DNA of 64,000 nt. Source: Sva-07 sp038321235 (lineage in GTDB: Bacteria > Actinomycetota > Acidimicrobiia > Acidimicrobiales > Ilumatobacteraceae). The notes beneath the pieces were generated by a model. The model worked only from the letters and a program-made list of their open reading frames with translations, had not been told where the DNA came from and made no database searches. Below, piece after piece: positions 33,371-41,880 of this stretch. Location: contig JBBQEU010000001.1 in NCBI GenBank assembly GCA_038321235.1, forward strand, positions 73,632 to 137,631. Direction: 5' to 3'. A program made the translations under genes and the position numbers. The number at the start of each line of letters is the position of its first letter. Positions within the stretch are counted from its first letter, which is position 1.

Positions 33371-34465
33371 ATGAGTCGCACTGATGTGAGCGCCACCCTG
33401 AGGCACCGGATTCGGCGCACCGTGACCGGTGTCGTCGCCGGTCTCGGCCTCGCGATCACCGTCGCTGCGCCGGCATTCGCTGACCCGCCCGGACCGACCG
33501 ACTACCGGTCGGAGGTCCAGTCGGTCGAGCCCGACACGTCCGTGATCGAGGTGGGCATCATCGGCGGCGACTCGTTCCTCGAGCTACGCGTCGAGCCCGG
33601 CACCGAGGTGATGGTGATCGGATATCAGGGCGAGGACTACCTGTGGTTCCGACCCGATGGCGCTGTGCTCGAGAACCAGAACTCGCCCGCCACCCATCTG
33701 AACGCGAACCGGTTCGGCAACGACGGGGTGCCGGCGACCGCTCGCGCCGATGCCGATCCGAGCTGGGACCAGGTGGCCACTGGGGGCTACTGGGCGTGGC
33801 ATGACCACCGCGCTCACTGGATGCAGAGCGCCCGCCCGTTCGGGTTCGGTGAAGGCGATCAGATCCTCGAAGCGGTGATCCCGATCGTCGTCGACGGCGA
33901 CCCCGTGGAAGTCACTGTCATCAGCACGTGGCAGCCCGAGCCATCTCCGCTCGCGATGTGGCTCGGTGTGGTCGCTGGAGCGGGACTGGGCGTGGGTCTC
34001 TGGCTCCTGCGCAGTGGTCGATTCCCGCCGATCGCCGCAGTTGTCCCTCTGGCGTTGGCCGCCACGGTCGTCGGTGCCGCACAGTACCTGTCGTTGCCGA
34101 GCGCAACCGGCCCTCGGCCGATCTGGATCGTGCTGCCGATCATCGCGGTCGTGTCGGCCGCCGTCGGGGTGGTGCTCGCCGGGCGAGGCGTGCGCTTCGC
34201 CGCCGACGCCGCACTGTTGCTGGTGGGAGTGGAACTGGCGGTGTGGGGCTTCGTGAAGCGTGACGGGTTGTCGGCAGCGATCATTCCGACCGATGCACCG
34301 TTCTGGCTCGATCGGTTCACGACGGCGTTCGCGTTGGCCGGCGGCGTCGCGATCGCAGCGGTCGCGCTGTGGTGGTTGTTCGCCGTGCCTGTTCCGAGCC
34401 CGACGACCGACGCGGTCAGCGATTCCAGGGAGCCGCCGGGCTCACCGCACCCGGCCCACCCGTGA
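33371..34465 (+). CDS. Membrane protein with extracytoplasmic WHDH-motif domain, function unknown
   Basis: A 364-residue protein. It has a signal peptide (cut after about APAFA, residue 37), an extracytoplasmic beta-rich domain (about 40-190) with an aromatic/histidine motif, WAWHDHRAHWM, and about five transmembrane helices (about 196-340). The histidine cluster could bind a metal such as copper or heme, but no family function is recognised. I have the impression that similar WHDH proteins accompany copper proteins in other actinobacteria; this is not verified. Its last 50 bases overlap the convergent map gene. Confidence 0.7.
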   Translation: MSRTDVSATLRHRIRRTVTGVVAGLGLAITVAAPAFADPPGPTDYRSEVQSVEPDTSVIEVGIIGGDSFLELRVEPGTEVMVIGYQGEDYLWFRPDGAVLENQNSPATHLNANRFGNDGVPATARADADPSWDQVATGGYWAWHDHRAHWMQSARPFGFGEGDQILEAVIPIVVDGDPVEVTVISTWQPEPSPLAMWLGVVAGAGLGVGLWLLRSGRFPPIAAVVPLALAATVVGAAQYLSLPSATGPRPIWIVLPIIAVVSAAVGVVLAGRGVRFAADAALLLVGVELAVWGFVKRDGLSAAIIPTDAPFWLDRFTTAFALAGGVAIAAVALWWLFAVPVPSPTTDAVSDSREPPGSPHPAHP

Positions 34466-35399
34466 GCACGTCGAAGCCGTCCTCGGTCACGAGGACGGTG
34501 TGCTCGTACTGGGCGGTACGCCGGCCGTCGCCGGTGACCGCCGTCCAATCGTCGTCCCACACCTTGTAGTTCACGGTGCCGAGGGTGATCATCGGCTCGA
34601 TCGTGAACGTCATGCCCGGGCGCATGATCGTGGAGGCCCGCGAGTCGTAGTAGTGCAACACCTGGATGTCGGTGTGGAACTGCTCGCCGATGCCGTGGCC
34701 GACAAAGGCCCGAACAACGCCGTAGCGGTACTTCTTGGCGTGGTCCTCGATGGCTCGGCCGATGTCGCTGAGCGGACGGCCCGGCTTGACGGCCTCGATT
34801 CCGTACCAGGTGCATTCCTCGGTGATCCGGACGAGTTGGCGGCTCTCGGGGTCGACGTCGCCGACGAAGAACGTGGCATTGGTGTCGCCGTGGACACCGC
34901 CGATCCAGCCGGTGACGTCGATGTTGCAGATGTCGCCGTCCTGCAGGGCACGCGAGTCGGGGATGCCGTGGCAGATGACCTCGTTGACCGAGGTGCAGCA
35001 TGCCTTCGGATACCCGTGGTAGTTGATCGTGGACGGGTATGCGCCCCGTTCGACGAACAGATCGTGCACGTAGATGTCGATCTCTTCGGTGGTGACACCG
35101 GGGGCGACCATCTCGCCGGCGAGACGCAGCACCTCGGCAGCGACCTTGCCGGCGTGGCGCATGGCCTGGATCGTGTCGGAGCTCTTGATTCGCGGTTCGT
35201 CCCAGGGGGTCACTTCGCCGGTGTCGGCGTACGACGGTCGAGCGATCATGTCGGGAACGCTGCGCATCGGAGTGACGATCCCCGGCAGCACCTTGCCCTC
35301 CGACTTCTTGTGGCACCGCTTGTACTTGCGGCCGCTGCCGCACCAGCAGGCCTCGTTCGCCTTCGGCAAGATGGCGGGCGCGGTCGCCGTGACAGACAT
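34416..35399 (-). CDS. map: Methionine aminopeptidase type I with N-terminal SEC-C zinc motif
   Basis: A 327-residue protein that removes the initiator Met from nascent proteins. Residues 18-30 form a SEC-C motif (CWC-x8-CH), a zinc finger also found at the end of SecA, which may tether the enzyme to the ribosome. The catalytic domain (about 75-327) has the expected metal-ligand regions: NIDVTGW, HGDTNATF, GHGIGEQFH, TIEPM and QYEHTV. ATG 35399 lies seven bases after TATCCT; the frame opens upstream to 35630. It is convergent with the WHDH membrane protein and divergent from the polyprenyl synthase. Confidence 0.93.
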   Translation of the reverse strand: MSVTATAPAILPKANEACWCGSGRKYKRCHKKSEGKVLPGIVTPMRSVPDMIARPSYADTGEVTPWDEPRIKSSDTIQAMRHAGKVAAEVLRLAGEMVAPGVTTEEIDIYVHDLFVERGAYPSTINYHGYPKACCTSVNEVICHGIPDSRALQDGDICNIDVTGWIGGVHGDTNATFFVGDVDPESRQLVRITEECTWYGIEAVKPGRPLSDIGRAIEDHAKKYRYGVVRAFVGHGIGEQFHTDIQVLHYYDSRASTIMRPGMTFTIEPMITLGTVNYKVWDDDWTAVTGDGRRTAQYEHTVLVTEDGFDVLTGGPGAVSPAAPWNR

Positions 35400-35406
35400 G
35401 GCTCTC

Positions 35407-35412
35407 AGGATA
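35407..35412 (-). promoter_or_regulatory. -10-like hexamer TATCCT for map
   Basis: TATCCT on the minus strand, seven bases before ATG 35399; one of the better -10 matches in the window. Confidence 0.5.
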
Positions 35413-35504
35413 GAGGCGGGGCGGCGCTGGGCCGACGTGGAGCGCCGAGACAGGACCCGAACGACTGCTCGGTGCACGTTCGTGCGTCCTTCGTCGGGCG
35501 CGCC

Positions 35505-35510
35505 TAGCCT
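35505..35510 (+). promoter_or_regulatory. -10-like hexamer TAGCCT for the polyprenyl synthase
   Basis: TAGCCT, seven bases before GTG 35518. It favours that codon over ATG 35551 as the start. Confidence 0.5.
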
Positions 35511-35517
35511 GTCCGAC

Positions 35518-36528
35518 GTGTCCCAGGAAGAGGTGCTGGCCCCCAACGGCATGTCGCCGCTGTTGACCCTTCCCTCGATGGACGCCGACCGTGAGCGCAT
35601 CGAAGACGCGATGCACGCTGCCGTCGTCACCCCCGACGCCTATCTCAATGAGATCGCGTCGCACCTGATCGTCGCGGGTGGCAAACGTCTCCGGCCCGTG
35701 CTGGCTGTGGCCGGCGCCCAGATCTTCGGTGTGCCGGCCACCCACGATGTGGTGCGTGGTGGGGTGGCGTGCGAACTGGTGCACCTCGGATCGCTCTACC
35801 ACGACGACGTGATGGACGAGGCCGACACGCGTCGCGGCGTCGAGACCGTCAACGCGAAGTGGGGCAATCTGCAGGCGATCCTGGCCGGCGACTTCCTGCT
35901 GTCCAGGGCGTCGGAGATCGCCGCGTCGCTCGGCACCGAAGTGGCAGGCTTGCTGGCGCGCACCATCGGCTGGCTCTGCGAAGGCCAGATCGAGGAACTC
36001 CGCCACACCTACGACCGGTCCCGCGGCGAGGCGAGCTATCTCACCTCGATCCACGGCAAGACCGCGTCGCTCTACGGAACGGCGGCGCGTATCGGCGGCA
36101 TCGTCGCCGGTCACGATCGGCCGATCATCGACGCGCTCACCGACTACGGCAATGCGTACGGCACCGTGTTCCAGATCGTCGACGACATCTTGGACATCAC
36201 CGCCACCGACGCGCAGCTCGGCAAGCCCGCCGGCCACGACATGGTCGAAGGCGTCTACACGTTGCCGGTGCTGCGCACCTTGGCGCTCGGCAGCGCATCG
36301 GCGTCGGAGCTGGCCGATCTGCTCGGTTCTCCGCTCGATGCCGCCGCGCAGGACAAGGCGTTGGCGATCGTGCGATCGAACGAGGGGTTGGCGTCGGCGG
36401 TCGAAACCGCCCGCGAGTACGCCGAGCGTGCCGAGGCGTGCTGCGACGACTTTCCCGACTCCGACGCAACGACGGCGCTGCGCACCGCGCCCCGGGCCTT
36501 GCTCGAGTCGGTTTCCGTCACCGCCTGA
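35518..36528 (+). CDS. Polyprenyl diphosphate synthase (trans-isoprenyl type)
   Basis: A 336-residue protein that condenses isopentenyl diphosphate with an allylic primer. The first aspartate-rich motif is DDVMD (96-100) in LYHDDVMDEADTRRG, the second is DDILD (222-226), and GGKRLRP (54-60) binds diphosphate. The two residues before the first motif (Leu-Tyr-His) control chain length, but I cannot assign the product with confidence; heptaprenyl or similar for menaquinone is likely in a menaquinone-using actinobacterium. GTG 35518 is used; ATG 35551 is possible. It is divergent from map. Confidence 0.88.
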   Translation: MSQEEVLAPNGMSPLLTLPSMDADRERIEDAMHAAVVTPDAYLNEIASHLIVAGGKRLRPVLAVAGAQIFGVPATHDVVRGGVACELVHLGSLYHDDVMDEADTRRGVETVNAKWGNLQAILAGDFLLSRASEIAASLGTEVAGLLARTIGWLCEGQIEELRHTYDRSRGEASYLTSIHGKTASLYGTAARIGGIVAGHDRPIIDALTDYGNAYGTVFQIVDDILDITATDAQLGKPAGHDMVEGVYTLPVLRTLALGSASASELADLLGSPLDAAAQDKALAIVRSNEGLASAVETAREYAERAEACCDDFPDSDATTALRTAPRALLESVSVTA

Positions 36529-36584
36529 GCGTCAAGAATGTGTGACGTTCGTGATCGGTCGGCGCGATCGGGCAGTGTGTGGCA

Positions 36585-37934
36585 ATGCATGTGGTGATCG
36601 TCGGTGCCGGTGAGGTGGGCTGGTATCTCGCGCAGCGACTCGGTGCCGAGGGCAATGACGTGGTGGTCGTCGAACAGAACGAGGTGATCGCGGCGGCGAT
36701 CGCAGCCGAGCTCGACGTGCAGGTGGTGGTCGGCAACGCCGCCGTTCCATCGACGTTGCGGGCTGCGGGCATCGAACGCGCTGATCTCTTTGCCGGCGTC
36801 ACCCAGAACGACGAGGTCAACCTGCTCGCCTCGCTGCTCGCCAAGGAGTTCGGCGTCGAGCAGACCGTGGTGCGCATCCAGACCGAGGAACTTCGGGGCC
36901 CGCTCGGCGAGAAGCTGCTCGCGAAGATGGGCGCCGACGTGATCATCGACCCCGACGCCGACACCGCGGATGAGATCATGGAACTCGCCCACGTGTCCGG
37001 TGCCGACGAGGTGTACCCGATGTCGAACGGCGAGTTGCTCGTGCTCGGCGCCGTGATCGGCAAGTCGTCGCAGTTCATCGGTCATGATCTCGCCGAGATC
37101 GGCCGCTCGTTCGAGCCGAATTGGAAGTTCCTGTTCGGTGCGCTGACGCGCGACGGCGAAACCGTGATCCCGCGCGGCGACCAGGTGCTGCAGGCCGGAG
37201 ACCATGTCCGCGTGCTCACCACTCGGGCGGCGCGCCGGGAGATCATGGAGTTGCTCGGCGCAGCCACCCGCAAAGCCCGGCGCGTGATGGTGCTCGGCGG
37301 GGGAGCGGTGGGCGCCCGTGTCGCCGAGCGGCTGCAGAGCGAGGGGGCCACCGTCGTGCTGGTGGAGAACGACCCGATGCGAGCCAAAGCTCTCAGCGAG
37401 CGGTTGCCGCGCGTCACGATCGTGCAAGGCGACATCGCCGACACCGAGCTGTTGCTCCAGGAGTCGGTCGCCCGTATGGATCTGGTGATCGCGGCGACCG
37501 GCGACGACGCGTCGAACGTACTGGCGTGCGCCTATGCGGCAGCCGAAGGAGATGCGTTCACCGTTGCGGTCCTGCATCGATTGGCCCTGCTCCCGCTGGT
37601 GCGCCAGTTCGGCATCGACGCCGCGCTCAGCCCGCGCACTGCTTCGGCCAACGCCGTGCTCCGCCACATTCGCGGTGGCACCGCCTCGGTGGCGACGTTC
37701 CTCGAGAGCGACATCGAGGTCAACGAGTTCGAGATCGAAGCCGGCAGCTCGGCCGACGGCACGCTCGTCGCGGATCTGCACCTTCGCCACTCGGTGTTGC
37801 TGGGTGCAGTGACCCGCCAGGACGGCAGCGCCGAGATCGTGCGCGGCCACACGCTGCTGCACGCCGGCGACAACGTGGTGGTGTTCTCGCGGCCCGACGC
37901 GCTGGCGGTGACCCGCAAGGCGTTCTCGAGGTGA
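36585..37934 (+). CDS. trkA: Trk potassium uptake regulator TrkA
   Basis: A 449-residue protein with two complete RCK units (about 1-225 and 226-449). Each has an NAD-binding Rossmann start, MHVVIVGAGEVG and RVMVLGGGAVGARVAERL, followed by a TrkA_C domain. It gates the TrkH channel from the cytoplasm according to nucleotide binding. The frame opens with GTG at 36579; ATG 36585 fits the family. Its stop overlaps the trkH GTG (GTGA), so channel and gate are translated together. Confidence 0.94.
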   Translation: MHVVIVGAGEVGWYLAQRLGAEGNDVVVVEQNEVIAAAIAAELDVQVVVGNAAVPSTLRAAGIERADLFAGVTQNDEVNLLASLLAKEFGVEQTVVRIQTEELRGPLGEKLLAKMGADVIIDPDADTADEIMELAHVSGADEVYPMSNGELLVLGAVIGKSSQFIGHDLAEIGRSFEPNWKFLFGALTRDGETVIPRGDQVLQAGDHVRVLTTRAARREIMELLGAATRKARRVMVLGGGAVGARVAERLQSEGATVVLVENDPMRAKALSERLPRVTIVQGDIADTELLLQESVARMDLVIAATGDDASNVLACAYAAAEGDAFTVAVLHRLALLPLVRQFGIDAALSPRTASANAVLRHIRGGTASVATFLESDIEVNEFEIEAGSSADGTLVADLHLRHSVLLGAVTRQDGSAEIVRGHTLLHAGDNVVVFSRPDALAVTRKAFSR

Positions 37935-39475
37935 CGCTGGCGACGCACTCGACGGGGCGCGTGTCGTGGTTCGGTGGTCGTGGCGAACGCCTCTTGTCGC
38001 CGGGTCGCTACTCGTCGCTCGTGGCGAACGTGGTCGGGCTCACCGTTGCCGTGGTCGGGGTCGGCATCGCGGCGGCGGGCCTGGTCGACGCCGTTGACGG
38101 TGGGCCCGACGTGCTGGTGCTCCTCGCCACCGGCGTGGTGGTGTGGGCGGTCGGCTTCGTCGTGTGGCGCGTCACGATCGTGCCCAAGCAGATTCGCGTC
38201 CTCGACGTGTTCACCACCGTCACGCTGGCGTGGGTCGCGATGGCGGTCGTGGGCGCGATCCCGTACCTCCTCACCGGCCACTTCGACCGGATCGACGATG
38301 CACTGTTCGAGTCGATCTCGGGCTTCACCACCACTGGCGCCACCGTGACCCCCGATATCGAGGCGACGTCGCAAGGGCTGTTGTTCTGGCGCTCGACCTC
38401 CCAGTGGATGGGTGGCATGGGTGTGATCGTGTTGGTCGTGGCGGTGCTGCCGACCGTCGGCTCGGGCGGCATGAGCCTGCTCGCCGCCGAGGCGCCTGGG
38501 CCCACCGGCGAACGGCTCACACCGCGGGTGCGCGAGACCGCTCGCCGACTGTGGGCGGTGTACGTCGGCTTCACCGTCGTGCTCGCTGCGCTGTACGCCA
38601 TGGCGGGCATGAGCCTGTACGACGCCGTGTCGCACAGCTTCACGACGGTGTCGACAGGCGGGTTCTCGCCGTACCAGGACTCGATCGGCGCATTCGACTC
38701 GGCACTGATCGAATGGATCTGCATCGTCGCGATGCTGCTCGCGGGTGGCAGCTTCACCCTGTACTACCGGGCGATCAAGCGCGACCCGAAACCGCTGCTG
38801 CGCTCGTCGGAGTTCAAGGTGTACCTCCTGGTCGTGGCCGGTATCACCACCTGGGCGTTCGTGGCGTCGGGCAGCGACGGTGGCCAGGCGGCAGGTTTCC
38901 GCGACGCGCTGTTCACGACGACATCAACGGTGACCACCACGGGGTACGTCACCAACGAGTACGGCCTGTGGAGCCAGACCACCCAGTTGGTGTTGTTGAT
39001 GGCGATGCCGATCGGAGCGATGGCGGGGTCGACGGCGGGCGGCATCAAGATCGTTCGGCTGATGGCGGTCGCCAGCTTCGCCCACCGCGAGGCGCTGCGT
39101 CACCTCCACCCGCACCTGGTCCGCCCGGTGCGAGTCGGCAACGGCATCCTGCCCGACGACGTCGCCCGACGGGTGGTCGGGTTCATGATCCTGGCCCTTG
39201 CGATCTTCGGCGGCGGAGCGTTGCTGATCTCGGCCACCGGGCCCGACATGATCACGTCGCTGTCGTCGTCAGCGACGGCGTTCGGCAACGTCGGCCCTGG
39301 CCTCGGCTCGCTCGACCACGCCAACGACTTCCTCTCGATCCCCGCACCCGGTCGTGCGATCGCAATGGCGCAGATGCTGCTCGGCCGTCTGGAGATCTAT
39401 CCCGTGATCCTGGCGCTGTCGGTGATCACCCTGCGCATCCCCCGAGCGCTGCATCCCCGCCACCGCTCCGATTGA
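37931..39475 (+). CDS. trkH: Trk potassium uptake channel TrkH
   Basis: A 514-residue integral membrane protein with four M1-P-M2 repeats. Selectivity-filter-like segments are SGFTTTGATV, TVSTGGFSPY, TTTSTVTTTGY and the last pore region TAFGNVGPG, each with the conserved glycine. It moves potassium with TrkA as partner. The GTG start overlaps the trkA stop by four bases. The gene ends one base before an intergenic palindrome and is convergent with the geranylgeranyl-reductase-like gene. Confidence 0.93.
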   Translation: MTLATHSTGRVSWFGGRGERLLSPGRYSSLVANVVGLTVAVVGVGIAAAGLVDAVDGGPDVLVLLATGVVVWAVGFVVWRVTIVPKQIRVLDVFTTVTLAWVAMAVVGAIPYLLTGHFDRIDDALFESISGFTTTGATVTPDIEATSQGLLFWRSTSQWMGGMGVIVLVVAVLPTVGSGGMSLLAAEAPGPTGERLTPRVRETARRLWAVYVGFTVVLAALYAMAGMSLYDAVSHSFTTVSTGGFSPYQDSIGAFDSALIEWICIVAMLLAGGSFTLYYRAIKRDPKPLLRSSEFKVYLLVVAGITTWAFVASGSDGGQAAGFRDALFTTTSTVTTTGYVTNEYGLWSQTTQLVLLMAMPIGAMAGSTAGGIKIVRLMAVASFAHREALRHLHPHLVRPVRVGNGILPDDVARRVVGFMILALAIFGGGALLISATGPDMITSLSSSATAFGNVGPGLGSLDHANDFLSIPAPGRAIAMAQMLLGRLEIYPVILALSVITLRIPRALHPRHRSD

Positions 39476-39476
39476 A

Positions 39477-39511
39477 GTGTTACTGGTGGTGTCTGACACC
39501 ACGAGCAACAC
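39477..39511. repeat. Intergenic palindrome, copy 2 (core GGTGTCTGACACC)
   Basis: Arms 39477-39493 and 39495-39511 pair with two mismatches around T39494; the outer ends are GTGTT/AACAC. The 13-base core differs from copy 1 only at the central base. It lies between convergent gene ends (39475 and 39525), where a two-way terminator would be useful. Confidence 0.8.
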
Positions 39512-39524
39512 TGACCGGGCCGGT

Positions 39525-40796
39525 TCACCAGGACGGGGCGAACTTGCTGATCGTGCTCGCCAGGGCGTAGGCGCGCTCGGCGCCGCCGCGGTGGCCGTCG
39601 CGCAGCTCGTTGGTGGCGATGCGCAGCACGGCCCCGGCGACACGCTCGCTGCGCACCCCGAGTCGCAGCGCAGGCCGCAGGATCGCCGGGCGGCCGAGGA
39701 ACCGTGCAGCCAGTCGGCCCACCTGGTGGTATCGACCGACTTCGTCGGCGAGCATCGTCGGGTACCGCTGCAGGGTCGTGGAGTTCCCGGCCGACAACGC
39801 ATCGGCCAGCACCTCGGCGGCAAGACGGCCGCTCATCAACGCGGCATCGACACCGTCGCCGTTGAACGGACTGGCCCCACCGGCGGCGTCGCCGACCACC
39901 AGGAACGTCGGCCCCATCTTCGGCCCGACCGAACCGGCCAACGGCACACGGAACCGCGTCGGCGCCTTGAGTTGGTCACCCGGATCGAGCTCCCAACGGT
40001 CGGCGATCTGGTGCGCGAACGAGTCGAGCAGTTTCAGCGCGTTGATGCCGCGCACGTCGCGGTACGTCGACAGCACGCCGACTCCGACGTTGACGGTGCC
40101 GTCGCCGAGGGGAATCACCCAGCCGTAGCCGGCGATCGGGTTGCCCGCCGCGTCGGGAATACCGAGGTCGGACTCGATCCACGACTCCGCCGCCCGCCGG
40201 CTCCGGAAATAGGTCCGCGTCGCGATGCCATATGGCCAGTTGCGGTGACGTGTGGTCCCGAGGTCACGTCCGAAGCTGCTGTTGGCGCCATCGGCCACCA
40301 CGACGAACCGTGAGCGCACCACCCCGACCCGGGCTGCGGTTGCGTCGAGTTCGGGGTCGGCGGCGAGCGTGGCGCCGCGCACGAATCCGCGTTCGACGAT
40401 CGGTTCCGTCGCCTGGTGACCCATCAAGACGGTGGCACCCGCTTCGACCGCTCGTTCACGCAGATGAGCGTCGAGGACGTCACGGCGCAACGCAACGGCG
40501 TGATCCGGCAGTTGGCCGTGGCGCGGCCACGGGGCCGTCACCGCCCGATCGCCGTGTACGAGACGAACACCGGCGAGGCGATGGGCCCCGAGTCCGACCG
40601 GGTCGACATCGAGCCGCGCCAGTTCGTGGATCGCCCGCGGGGTGAGAGCGTCGCCGCACGCCTTGTGCCGGGCGACCGGTCGCTTCTCGACGACGGTGAC
40701 GTGATGCCCCGATCGGGCCAGCCACGTGGCGACCGATGCTCCGGCAGGACCACCGCCGACGACGAGGACGTCGGTGTCCAGAGTGCTGTCCGTCAG
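39525..40796 (-). CDS. FAD-dependent oxidoreductase, geranylgeranyl-reductase family
   Basis: About 423 residues. FAD-binding Rossmann motif DVLVVGGGPAGAS is at the N-terminus, CGDALTPRA follows, and the second FAD motif is LVVGDAAGGASPFNGDG. This family saturates isoprenoid chains, including menaquinone side chains, and also includes electron-transfer flavoproteins. No ATG, GTG or TTG is suitably placed; the natural start is CTG 40796, which overlaps the upstream stop as CTGA. Upstream GTG codons would make it overlap the cytochrome gene. Adjacent respiratory genes make menaquinone reduction (MenJ-like) a plausible role. Confidence 0.8.
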   Translation of the reverse strand: MTDSTLDTDVLVVGGGPAGASVATWLARSGHHVTVVEKRPVARHKACGDALTPRAIHELARLDVDPVGLGAHRLAGVRLVHGDRAVTAPWPRHGQLPDHAVALRRDVLDAHLRERAVEAGATVLMGHQATEPIVERGFVRGATLAADPELDATAARVGVVRSRFVVVADGANSSFGRDLGTTRHRNWPYGIATRTYFRSRRAAESWIESDLGIPDAAGNPIAGYGWVIPLGDGTVNVGVGVLSTYRDVRGINALKLLDSFAHQIADRWELDPGDQLKAPTRFRVPLAGSVGPKMGPTFLVVGDAAGGASPFNGDGVDAALMSGRLAAEVLADALSAGNSTTLQRYPTMLADEVGRYHQVGRLAARFLGRPAILRPALRLGVRSERVAGAVLRIATNELRDGHRGGAERAYALASTISKFAPSW

Positions 40797-41650
40797 CCGG
40801 CCGATGCGGGCGAGCCGGGGATGGCGACGGGTCCGACCGGGGTGATCTCGGCCATGGCCGGCACGTCGGGCGACGTGAAGTCGTACGTGCCCGCTTCGAG
40901 TTCGGCGAACACCGGCGACTCTTCCGAGCACCAGGTCTCGTACTCGTCGGCCCATTCTTCACTGGTCGGATCGGCGCCGCCGAGCGTGTATCGCTCGTGG
41001 CACACCACAGCGACGATCTCGTACTGGGTCAACTGGCCGGAGAATGCCGGCATGACGCCACGCTGGCCGGTGACGTGAGGCCCGCCCTCGCGGTCGGGGT
41101 TGCCGTAGATGTCGACCCCGCCGGCGTTGTAGCCCTCGGTGCCGTAATAGACGTAGCGGATCTGGTCCTCGATGTGCGGGAACGTCTGGAGCACCGATCC
41201 ACCGGAGAACGCATACCCGAGGCCGCCACCGCCGCCGGCACCGTGACAGCTGGCGCAGCTGCTGTAGATCTCGGTGCCGATGCCGAGTGGGCCTTCGATC
41301 ACCTCGGGCGGTTCGGTGACGGCACGCACGTACATGAAACCCCACAACGGCATCAGGCTGAGTGTGGCCATTGCCCAGAACGGGATCTTTCGGCGCTGCT
41401 TGGCTGCCTGCACGTAGACCGGGTCGGGCTTGGGTGGCGGGGGAGCAGCCGGAGTCGGAGCCGCCGTGCGAGCTGGCGGACCCGACGCTGCCGGCGTGGT
41501 CGTGGCTGGCGTCGTGGCGGACGTGGTGGCCGGTACGTTCGAGCCGGCGGCAGCGTCGCTGGGCGCATCGGCGGCGGCCTCGCCACCCTGGCCGACAGCG
41601 GAGCGCCGCTCGCGCGACCGCTTCAGGAGATGTTCGGGGATCTCGGTCAC
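40793..41650 (-). CDS. Membrane-anchored monoheme cytochrome c with TEIPEHLLKR tag
   Basis: A 285-residue protein starting at GTG 41650. Residues 2-11 (TEIPEHLLKR) are identical to the start of the subunit-IV-like cytochrome b protein at 43599. A Pro/Ala-rich stretch (about 25-75), one transmembrane helix (about 91-108) and a periplasmic domain follow, with heme site CASCH (132-136) and GVMPAFSGQL carrying the probable axial Met. It is divergent from the bc operon and probably belongs to the same complex or carries electrons from it to an oxidase. Its stop overlaps the next gene's CTG. A TATCAT hexamer lies seven bases upstream of the start. Confidence 0.85.
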   Translation of the reverse strand: MTEIPEHLLKRSRERRSAVGQGGEAAADAPSDAAAGSNVPATTSATTPATTTPAASGPPARTAAPTPAAPPPPKPDPVYVQAAKQRRKIPFWAMATLSLMPLWGFMYVRAVTEPPEVIEGPLGIGTEIYSSCASCHGAGGGGGLGYAFSGGSVLQTFPHIEDQIRYVYYGTEGYNAGGVDIYGNPDREGGPHVTGQRGVMPAFSGQLTQYEIVAVVCHERYTLGGADPTSEEWADEYETWCSEESPVFAELEAGTYDFTSPDVPAMAEITPVGPVAIPGSPASAG

Positions 41651-41657
41651 GTTGCAA

Positions 41658-41663
41658 ATGATA
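41658..41663 (-). promoter_or_regulatory. -10-like hexamer TATCAT for the tagged cytochrome c
   Basis: TATCAT on the minus strand, seven bases before GTG 41650; it supports this GTG rather than the frame opening at 41725. Confidence 0.5.
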
Positions 41664-41702
41664 GATGGCGGTGGACACGAACTGGGAATCTGCTGCCGGA
41701 TC

Positions 41703-41735
41703 GTTCGCGATGCACTTACGCACAACCTCGCGAAC
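41703..41735. promoter_or_regulatory. Inverted repeat in the divergent respiratory promoter region
   Basis: GTTCGCGA (41703-41710) and TCGCGAAC (41728-41735), centres 25 bases apart. It sits in the 230-base region between the divergent cytochrome c gene and the bc-nuo operon, so a shared regulator could bind here. Apart from this and the TATCAT hexamer I see no gene or other clear signal in 41651-41880. Confidence 0.4.
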
Positions 41736-41880
41736 TCGCGTGACTTGCGTGCCAGACTTCGTACATCTGACGCCGACGACTACAGTTCGTCGAGGAATAT
41801 CCCGGGCCATCGGCCACTCGGTGTACCGATTGGTCCGGGCGCAACCGACAGACTCCACCACGACAGGAACGTCCGCACAC

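Noticed and set aside
33859..36237. A 792-codon minus-strand frame across map and the polyprenyl synthase
   Set aside because: It crosses two well-supported genes and is Arg/His-rich without motifs.
39476..39524. A tRNA or small RNA in the trkH/reductase gap
   Set aside because: The gap is only 49 bases and is filled by the palindrome; no cloverleaf can be drawn.
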